Both the position numbers and the translations under genes were made by a program. A DNA stretch of 64,000 nucleotides. Origin: Chrysoporthe austroafricana. Its lineage: Eukaryota; Ascomycota; Sordariomycetes; Diaporthales; Cryphonectriaceae. Positions 56,301 to 64,000 of the stretch are shown here, piece after piece (position 1 is the stretch's first letter; the number at the start of each line of letters is the position of its first letter). The stretch lies in contig JYIP02000006.1 in the NCBI GenBank assembly GCA_001051155.2, positions 310,001-374,000 on the forward strand. Direction: 5' to 3'. A model generated the notes under the pieces. That model did no database searches, was not told the DNA's origin, and saw only the letters and a program-made list of their open reading frames with translations.

Positions 56301-59300
56301 AATCCTCGAATCTCAAGAAGACGGCCATCCTCGCCTCCAAGGAGGCCAGGCGCTGGCAGCTCCGGACCAACAAGGGCACCAAGGACCTGCAGGCTCGGGC
56401 CAAGCGCGTCATGCGCGATATGATGGGCTTCTGGAAGCGCAACGAGAGGGAGGAGCGCGACCTCCGCAAGGCTGCCGAGAAGCAAGAGCTCGAGAACGCC
56501 CGCAGGGAGGAAGCCGACCGCGAGGCTGCCAGACAGAAGCGGAAGCTCAACTTCCTCATCTCCCAGACCGAGCTATACTCCCACTTCATCGGCAAGAAGA
56601 TCAAGACGAACGAGGTCGAGCGCAGCACCGACAACCCCGACCTCGCGGCCGAGGAGTCGGCACCGGATCCGAACGCCATGGACGTCGACGAGGATGCTGC
56701 ACCTTCGGCCAAGGTCACCAGGTTCGAGAACTTGACGTTCGAGGAGGAGGACGAGGAGAAGCTGCAGGCGATCGCCAAGGCAAACGCGCAGCACGCTCTC
56801 GCCGAGGCGCAGCAGAAGGCCAGGGACTTCAACAAGGACGCCGAGCTCGACGAGGAGGGCGAGATGAACTTCCAGAACCCCACCGGCATGGGCGAGGTGG
56901 AGATCGAGCAGCCCAAGCTCCTGAACGCGCAGCTCAAGGAGTACCAGCTGAAGGGTCTCAACTGGCTCGTCAACCTCTACGAACAGGGCATCAACGGCAT
57001 CCTGGCCGACGAGATGGGTCTCGGCAAGACTGTCCAGTCTATCTCCGTGATGACCTACCTGGCAGAGAAACACGACATCTGGGGGCCCTTCCTGGTCGTT
57101 GCGCCCGCGTCGACCCTACACAACTGGGAGCAGGAGATCCGCAAGTTCGTTCCAGAGTTCAAGGTTCTGCCGTACTGGGGGACTGCAGGGGATCGCAAGA
57201 CACTCCGCAAGTTCTGGGACCGTAAGCACAAGACGTACAAGAAGGACGCCAGCTTTCACGTGATGGTGACCTCGTACCAGCTCGTCGTCTCCGACGTCAG
57301 CTATTTCCAGAAGATGGGCTGGCAGTACATGATCCTCGATGAGGCGCAGGCCATCAAGAGCTCCCAGAGCTCACGGTGGAAGTGCCTCCTGGGCTTCCAC
57401 TGCAGGAATCGCCTGCTCCTGACCGGCACGCCCATCCAGAACAACATGCAGGAGCTCTGGGCCCTCCTACACTTCATCATGCCGTCGCTCTTCGACTCGC
57501 ACGATGAGTTCAGCGAGTGGTTTTCCAAGGATATTGAGTCCCATGCCCAGAGCAATACTAAGCTCAACGAGGACCAGCTCAAGCGTCTGCACATGATCCT
57601 GAAGCCCTTCATGCTTCGCCGCGTGAAGAAGCATGTCCAGAAGGAGCTCGGCGACAAGATTGAGCTGGATGTCTACTGCGACCTGACCTACCGACAGCGT
57701 GCTTATTACAGCAATCTGCGCAATCAGATCAGTATCATGGACCTCATCGAGAAGGCAACAACGGGAGACGATAGCGACTCCGGTACTCTCATGAACCTGG
57801 TCATGCAGTTCCGGAAGGTCTGCAATCATCCCGATCTTTTCCAGCGCGCCGATACCACGTCGCCGCTGTCCGTCGGTTACTTCGCCGAGACGGCGTCTTT
57901 TGTGCGGGAAGGAAACAACATCCCGGTCGCGTACTCTTCGCGGAGCCTGATCAACTACGAGCTGCCCAACCTTGTCTGGCGCGATAGTGGCCGCTTGTAC
58001 AAGGCTGGGGGCGACAATCAGAAGGCGGGATTCCGCAACAAGTATCTGAATCACCTGATGAACATATGGGCGCCTGACAACATCCGCGAGAGCGCCAGTG
58101 GCTCTGATACCTTCTCTTGGCTCAGGTTTGCCGATGCAAGCCCTGCAGAGGTATCTAAGGCCGGCCGCCAAGATGTTTTCGCCCGTGCTGTCGAGCTGTC
58201 AGGCTGTGAGAATCGCTTAGGACACATGAGGGTGGCGTATGACGAGCTCGAGGACCAGAACTACACCCCGCCGCACGCCTTGTTTCAGATCAGCCGTCGT
58301 GCTGACCGCAAACCACTGGCAGAGGTCACTGGAGAGGGCATCCTGAACAGCCTGATGAATGTCTCAAAGATGGCCTACGATGACGCGGGCTTTGGCCGCT
58401 TGGAACAGGCTGGCCGCCCTGGCGCTTCAGCACCACCCATCGATGTCATCTGCAACAGCCGCGCCGCCAATGTTGAGCGGGAGGACACGTACTTCAATGT
58501 ACCAATGCGGAGGGCGCTGTTTGAACCGAACTCGGAGGAACAGAAGGCCTTCGTAACACAGAAGATCCCTCCAGAGCGGATCCCTAAGTTTGGCCTGTTC
58601 CCTCCTCCGGACAACGAGAAACACCGATTCACCAATATTGTCGTCCCTTCCATGCGACGCTTCGTGACGGATTCAGGCAAACTCGCCAAGCTAGATGAGC
58701 TACTCTTCAAGCTCAAGGAACAAGGCCACCGTGTGCTCCTGTACTTCCAGATGACGCGTATGATTGACCTCATGGAGGAGTACCTCACGTACAGAAACTA
58801 CAAGTTTTGTCGGCTCGACGGCTCCACCAAGCTGGAGGACAGGCGTGACACAGTCCACGACTTCCAGACCCGGCCCGACATCTTCATCTTCCTACTGTCG
58901 ACCCGTGCTGGTGGTCTCGGCATCAATCTCACGTCTGCCGACACGGTTATCTTCTACGACTCGGATTGGAATCCGACCATCGATTCGCAGGCCATGGACC
59001 GTGCTCACCGTCTCGGCCAGACAAGACAGGTTACTGTTTATCGTCTCATCACTCGCGGCACCATAGAAGAGCGCATCCGAAAGCGTGCATTGCAGAAGGA
59101 GGAGGTGCAGCGTGTGGTCATCCAAGGCGGCGGCACCGGCGCCGGCGTCGACTTCTCCGGCCGCCGTGCTCCGGAGAACCGCAACAAGGACATTGCCATG
59201 TGGCTTGCTGATGATGATGATGCGGTCGAGAAAATGATTGAGCGCCGCGAGCAAGAATTGATGGCCAGCGGCGAATATGAAAAGAAGAGGAAGGGTGGCA

Positions 59301-59591
59301 GGCGTAAGAAGGGCGAGGCTGTCTCCCTGGACGACATGTATCACGAGGGTTAGTCGGCCTACTTCTTCTCGTTTTTCAGTCCCCGCCAGCTATGATTTAA
59401 TAACGTCTTACTAACAACACCTCCCACGGACAGGCGAAGGTCATTTTGATGATGGTAATAAGCCATCTGGAACAGCAACCCCTGTAGAGGCAGCAGAGGC
59501 GAAGGGGAGCAAGAAGAAGGGCAAGGGCTCCAAGAAGGCCAAGACAGCTAAGCAGAGGCTTGCGATTGCGGATGGGGAAGTTGACGCCTGA
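53319..59591 (+). CDS. INO80: Chromatin-remodelling ATPase INO80
   Basis: Three exons (53319-53972, 54569-59348, 59434-59591) give 1,863 residues; introns are 596 and 85 bp. Residues 1-480 are disordered (Pro/Ser/Ala) with a (DR)n run near 25-40 from CGACCG repeats. The DBINO domain is at about 758-895. The SNF2 ATPase starts at about 1005 with [11 protein letters not shown] (about 1031) and a DEAQ box (about 1140), the INO80-specific form of DEAH. A large insertion separates the two ATPase lobes (about 1300-1580), as usual for INO80. The second lobe (about 1585-1740) has RLDGST, '[11 protein letters not shown]', DSDWNP and '[10 protein letters not shown]'. The tail is Lys-rich ([11 protein letters not shown]). 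INO80 slides nucleosomes and exchanges H2A.Z, acting in transcription, replication and DNA repair. Confidence 0.96.
53973..54568 (+). other. Unusually long first intron of INO80
   Basis: The donor GTAAGC at 53973 and the acceptor CTTTCAG ending at 54568 keep the frame (AAG|CAG). The intron begins with a GCAA tetranucleotide run and CA/TG-type repeats, and has CT-rich tracts towards the acceptor. At 596 bp it is long for this lineage, so a small unrecognised exon inside it cannot be ruled out. Confidence 0.7.
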
Positions 59592-60357
59592 ACTTGATTG
59601 ATCTAGGCTGACAGAAGAATGGTCTTGTCCTCCTTTCGTACATGAGCAAAAGTACAGCGTACCATGGATGGATCCCCTGGAACTCCTTGATCACAACTTT
59701 GGGGCGGCACATGTCGGCCCTGTTTAAGTCGCACTCATAAGGAGAATGGGTTAGAGGTCAGCCCTGGTCTTCGTTTGTTTCTGTGAATGGGCGGCATAAG
59801 GACAGCTGTCTGCTGCTTTTGTCTTGCCGAGATCGGTCAGAAAAAGAAAACAAGGAAAGAAAAAAAAAAGTGCTTAAAAATTGCATTTACGAGACGGATG
59901 GGTGCTTGGGAGGTTATGGTTGCTGCGGGTCGTCACCAGCGGGAATTAGATCCGTGAGCCCTCAGGACTGGAACGGCTGGTTATCTGTCGTTCCATAACG
60001 GCGCCACATGTAATATAGACATAGACACCGTGGAGAGGCAACAAGCGCGGTCGCTTATCTGCTGTGTGGTTTTGTGTGAGACTATTTGGACCTCATTTCT
60101 ATGAAGTTCACTAGCTTCAAGATCGTAAAGAATTGCAATGAGTGATCCCATCCGACATTGAGCCACCATATCTGGTACACTTCGTAACCAGAAAAGGTTG
60201 GGTAGAAAATGGTAGTAGTCAAGAGCGCCTGGTAATTGTCGTAAAGTAGCCTGCATTTATGCAAATTCTCCTCCATACGCCCCCTCCCTCCCCAAACTTC
60301 TTTTTTAGGTTTTGGGTTTTTTTTCCCCCCTCTGTAGATACACAATCAGCCCGACCC
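59592..60357. other. 3' spacer of INO80 and DUF1772 genes (convergent)
   Basis: Probable 3' untranslated regions of both genes. A-rich (59856-59880) and T-rich (60301-60331) runs may mark polyadenylation regions. No gene seen. Confidence 0.5.
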
Positions 60358-60894
60358 TCACACGACAGCAATCAGCGCAAGCAGTCCGCCCGCGAGGGCG
60401 ACAAAGCCACGAACGTAATTCATCCACCCCCACGACTTGAGCAGGGCCTCCACCTCGCCCGGGCGGACCTGGTGTTCGGTCACGGCGCCGCTGGCGATGC
60501 TCACCAGGCGGTTGTTCACAGGCATGACGACCACGCTAGTCCAGACGAGCGTAGAGGCGACGAGGCCCGCGGCGATGGCCAGGAGGGCGCGCGGGCCTGG
60601 CAGGGAGCTGCTGCCGCGGGCATCGACGAAGGAGGCGGAGGAGGCTGCCGCAGGGACCGGTGACCGGTAGGCCAGGAGGCCGAAGCAGAGGATGCCAGCG
60701 GCGGCGAGGGGCACGACAGCCTTGGCGCCGTCATGGTAGAGCCTGGTGAAGATCTTGGTGCTGATCTCAGCGGGGAGGGCGCACAGGTGCGGCACGAAGA
60801 GGAGGGAAGTGCCGATGTTGATGCCGGACAGGACGAGCGTCGACGAGATGCCTAGGACGGCGGTCGTGGCGCGGAAAGGGCCGTAGTCTGTCAT
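60358..60894 (-). CDS. DUF1772 integral membrane protein (anthrone-oxygenase-like family)
   Basis: A single exon of 178 codons from the ATG at 60894. Four hydrophobic segments lie near residues 10-32, 57-75, 100-125 and 155-178, the arrangement of DUF1772. Other recognisable features are the 'GINIGTSLLFVPHL' first helix, a 'LYHDGAKAVVPLAA' second helix and the 'TLVWTSVVVMPVNNRLVSI' block typical of the family. Members include the anthrone oxygenases HypC and EncA of polyketide pathways, but most are unlinked to any cluster. There is no polyketide synthase nearby, so a metabolic-cluster role is not supported here. Confidence 0.85.
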   Translation of the reverse strand: MTDYGPFRATTAVLGISSTLVLSGINIGTSLLFVPHLCALPAEISTKIFTRLYHDGAKAVVPLAAAGILCFGLLAYRSPVPAAASSASFVDARGSSSLPGPRALLAIAAGLVASTLVWTSVVVMPVNNRLVSIASGAVTEHQVRPGEVEALLKSWGWMNYVRGFVALAGGLLALIAVV

Positions 60895-62140
60895 TGTGGG
60901 CGGAGGTTTGGGAGGTCGGGTCTTGTCTGTGATGGCTGATTTCGTGATCTCTCTCCTCCGCGGAGGTTCGCAACCGAGACGAAGGGGAGGAAGGTTGATG
61001 CGTCGCGTCCGCCCCCGCCCCCTTCGTGTGCCGACACCCGCCCTGGGCTTAGACTAGAGACGCCGCTAGGTTGAGCTACATCCTTAGCGACGCCACAACG
61101 CGATATGGGAACGTCGTCAGAAGAAGGACGAGGCCCACACGATAGGAAGGGAACTTTCTAAGACGGCATGTTGTTAGGAGCGGATGGTCCAGCCATCATA
61201 GCAAAAGGACTTCTTCAAAGTTGCAAGGTATCGAACTATTCGAGAGACTCGTCTCTGGTCAGAAACCTACGCCGCCAGGGCGCCGGGTTCCTGGCTGAAG
61301 CGTTCCTTCACGCCGGTCCCAGCTAGCCAACCAGCCCTTAAGCACGCTGTCAGGCTACCAAGAGCTTATTCCCGCTTCTTCACAAACCACTGTCCTGATG
61401 AGAGATGAGCTCTAGTGAGTGAGGAGGACGAAGCGTTGCAGGGCTGGACAGAAAACACAGTCCAGGTTCGTCGCCTTGGTCGAAAGTCCAGTGGAGTGAG
61501 GGACGTACAAAGCGATATGAGCGGAGAATCGAATGATGAAGCCTGAACACGTATTGAGGCTGCTTTTTATAGGGCCGGGCCAATGTGGATTCTCTAATTC
61601 CAAAAGACTCTGGCGACCAGAAACCGAGAAAGACGCTGCTAACTATTTCGGAGAGTCCCCCAGCCTTCAGTGACCACCGCGCTCGTGGGGACCTAGGTGA
61701 AGCGGCTCACAGCCCGCTTCGCAAAGGCTATACTCAACACAGATGCGAGGAGACATTCTGTCAAGACGTGTGGACAGCTGTTGTGGATATATTGCTCTAA
61801 TGGCGGTGCACTGCTCCGAAATGTTTGTCTGATGGTGTGGCTGTCAGCATGGCGTCCCGTCCTCGCCACCGCGGCAGACTCACGATGTGATGCTACTTGC
61901 TCTTGAGGTGGCTCTCCTCGGCGTCATCCCACCAGTCCATTTCAGCCTCCTGCCTTCCTGCCTTTCGTCTCAGTCATGACCCAAATGGGCGTGCCTCTGT
62001 AAGGGTACATGGAGCGACAGGATCTGGTATACTCCATTCAGGGGTGGTTTGGAGGGGTGTTCCGATCTTCTCCTTAGCCCGCATCCATGAGTTCCGTGGC
62101 AAGTCTCTCCTGTCCAGATCATCGACCCTATTATGGGCGT
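60895..62140. other. Spacer upstream of the DUF1772 gene
   Basis: The first 200 bp are the DUF1772 promoter. The rest has ordinary composition and no supported feature. Confidence 0.45.
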
Positions 62141-62577
62141 TCAAGCAATGTCCATCTTTCCGAGTGCCTCCATGGCAGCATCCCTCTCGGCCTTGAGCTG
62201 TTTCTTGGTCTTGACCGCATTCTCCGCGTCTGTCCCCGTGGCGTCGTCAGCGGAGGGAGAGCAACACGTCAAATAGGACAGGATGGAAAATACATACCCT
62301 GCATCTCGACCTCCTTGGCGGCGTCGGCATCGGCCTTCCTCCGGATGGCGTGGGCCATCTGCTTCTCGAGCTTGCGCTGCTTCTTCTTGCTGAGGGCGGC
62401 ATTGGGCCCGCTGGTGGGGAGCAGCCCGGCGCGGGCGCCGCGCCGGGCGTCTGCCTTTGCGACGCGCGACGGCAGCCTGGACGAGGCGAGGTGCTTGGCC
62501 GCCTGCTTCCTGGCCTTGGCCGCGTGGGCAATCTGTCGGTTGCGCGACACCGTGTTGGGGTTCTTGACCGACGGCAT
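62141..62577 (-). CDS. Small basic, probably nuclear/nucleolar protein
   Basis: Two exons (62577-62298, 62229-62141) joined across a 68-bp intron (GTATGT...GACAG) encode 122 residues. The protein is rich in Arg, Lys and Ala (NRQIAHAAKARKQAAKHLAS, SRVAKADARRGAR) with a Lys run (SKKKQRKLEKQ) typical of ribosome-biogenesis factors. The C-terminus is helical and charged (TKKQLKAERDAAMEALGK). Size and composition recall small nucleolar proteins such as Alb1, but I do not see that family's signature, so no name is given. Without splicing the protein would end in a short unrelated tail at 62269. Confidence 0.75.
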
Positions 62578-62850
62578 TTTGGGCCTTGTGGAGTTACGAT
62601 CCGACCTCGAAGGATTTCTTGATGATTATGGTGATGGCAGTGGTAACGTTTCTGTTGCAGGTCCCGTGCTCGCGGGAACTGGCGCGACGTCGAAGTATCT
62701 AGTCGAGAGGTGGAAAGATTGGTTGTAGATGGAGCAGGAGAGGAAGAGGACTGAAGAACCTTGATATTCCAGCAGGCATTTGGGGAAATTTTAGCGGGGC
62801 GATAAGGCCCCATGCCAGCTTATCGGTGCAACCCTTCTCCCCCCCCCCCC

Positions 62851-62891
<41 letters not shown>

Positions 62892-63429
62892 GGGGGGAAG
62901 AAAAGAAAAAAAAAAAAAAGGAAAAAGGAAAAAAACATTTAAATTAAAGCAGGAAATCAGGCAACAGACGGAGAACACATAACGGCATCAGGGGGAAGCC
63001 GTCTCGAGAGCTGTCGGTATATAGGAGGACACGGAGATGATGAGAGCGCCAGGACAAGAACGTCGATCATCAGATAGAAGGCTGGCAACCCAATGGTAAG
63101 ATGAATTCTAGAAAATCAAGACTGGTCTCTCAACAGGTGCCAATGAGAGAAACACCGCCCAAGAGAGCTCCTGGCCGTTGGCCGTACAGTACAACCCAAA
63201 ACGCCCATTCATGCTGTCCAGCCAGAAGAAGCCTTCCCTGCTCCGCTCTGTGCCCAGCCCAGGGCTGGCTGGTCCCTGGTCTCGTTCTACGAGCACGTCG
63301 CCTCCATTTTCGTCAGATGCTACTGTATATGACCGCTGCGCCTCGGACAGATTACACGCACCGTGTAATTCCGGTGACATCAACATCCCCCATCCCCCTT
63401 TTACCCTCTCCCGCGTCCTCCAGTCGAAC
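62578..63429. other. Spacer with a long homopolymer mosaic
   Basis: The promoter of the small basic protein gene is next to 62577. At 62838-62940 there is a C-run, then a long A-run, then a G-run, then A-rich sequence. No gene seen. Confidence 0.5.
62838..62940. repeat. Homopolymer mosaic C(n)A(n)G(n)A(n)
   Basis: About 11 C, then about 34 A, then about 17 G, then A-rich sequence with scattered G. This is an unusual order of pure runs and is also a typical place for sequencing or assembly error. Confidence 0.9.
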
Positions 63430-64000
63430 CTAAGCAACCCGGTCGTTGTTTCGGCCTACCGTACTAGGGCTGGACAGGACCTCTCCCTCGCCCTCGCTCC
63501 TGTCGCCGTCCCCCTCCTTCAGGAGCTTCCGCCTCTGGGCCCGCTCCTCGTCCTCCTCATCGCTCATCAGCCCGTCCAGCTCAAACTCCTCTACGTCGCG
63601 CAGCCTCCTCTCGTCCATCGAAGCCACCCGCCGGCCGTTAGCCCCTGGTACGTGTCCGTTGATGCCCTTGGCCGCGACCGCCCCGTTCACGCTGCGGTCG
63701 TAGATATGGATAAGGACATTGGTGAAGAGGAAGGTGAGGAAGGCGAGGCTGTAGAGGATCAGGACGTAGGCCACGTGGTCGATGCCGGACTCGCTGACCA
63801 GCGCCATCTGCTCCTCAGTCGCGCCCATGAACAGGAAGCCCGAGGCATACAGCAGCTGGAGACGCGGTACACACATGATTAGCCGCTGCCGGACAGAGAG
63901 GACTGCACGGCGCACAAGACAGCCGCACCGGTTTTGGGGGGTTTTTTTTTCGGGGGGGGGGGCAGGGAGGGGCTATAGGACGACTTACAAAGGGAGGGAT
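63430..64000 (-). CDS. Membrane protein of unknown function (3' part; 5' end beyond window)
   Basis: The terminal exon is 63855-63430 (142 codons including stop). A preceding exon enters at the edge (64000-63989) and is joined across a 133-bp intron with donor GTAAGTCG and acceptor CTCCAG, keeping phase 0. The visible protein begins IPPF|LLYASGFLFMGATEEQM and has one clear membrane helix (HVAYVLILYSLAFLTFLFTN). The tail is cytosolic-looking and acidic: 'SMDERRLRDVEEFELDGLMSDEEDEERAQRRK'. The intron holds G- and T-runs. I do not recognise the family. The start and most of the protein lie outside the window. Confidence 0.7.

Noticed and set aside
54269..56485. Long - strand open frame (738 codons) opposite INO80
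   Set aside because: It is antisense to well-supported INO80 coding sequence and consists of Leu/Val/Gly-rich text typical of GC-rich antisense frames.

Overview
The window is nuclear DNA from a filamentous ascomycete (Pezizomycotina; Sordariomycetes or a near relative seems most likely). Evidence: genes have short introns (about 60-110 bp, with a few longer) bounded by GT...AG and carrying CTRAC-type branch sites. Promoters are CT-rich. The gene set is fungal (INO80, ARB1, mitochondrial NADH kinase, an RGS-LOV photoreceptor). A block of about 17.5 kb is extremely AT-rich and carries the C-to-T/G-to-A signature of repeat-induced point mutation (RIP). No tRNA, rRNA or CRISPR array was recognised.

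Layout. 1-963: a decayed ankyrin-repeat/ZZ zinc-finger gene whose stops look like CAR-to-TAR changes. About 1.5-19.5 kb: a mutated transposon nest. A Helitron on the + strand (DUF6570-like, Helitron_like_N and PIF1 helicase remnants) is interrupted inside its helicase reading frame by a 10,647-bp Gypsy LTR retrotransposon on the - strand (7599-18245). The Gypsy element has two 208-bp LTRs and a 5-bp target duplication, and removing it restores the helicase frame exactly. About 19.5-21.7 kb: remnants, including a minus-strand pseudogene.

21.7-43 kb, gene region: inositol polyphosphate 5-phosphatase of OCRL/INPP5B type (+), an acidic protein of unknown function (+), a small cupin protein (-), an RGS-LOV photoreceptor with a C-terminal PAS-like domain (+, five exons), an AGPAT/LCLAT-type acyltransferase (-), a mitochondrial NADH kinase (+) divergent from it, and a secreted Ser/Thr-rich repeat protein (-).

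43-48 kb is gene-poor, with one possible two-exon small gene. 48-64 kb: ABC-F ATPase ARB1 (+), a 3.2-kb spacer full of microsatellites, the chromatin remodeller INO80 (+, three exons), a DUF1772 membrane protein (-), a small basic protein (-, two exons), and the 3' part of a membrane-protein gene (-) running off the right edge.

The genes do not form an operon or a biosynthetic cluster; most are conserved housekeeping or signalling genes. The most interesting items are the RGS-LOV photoreceptor, with its flavin-binding residues intact and an in-frame intron between its two signalling domains, and the precisely resolvable Gypsy-in-Helitron nest recording RIP.
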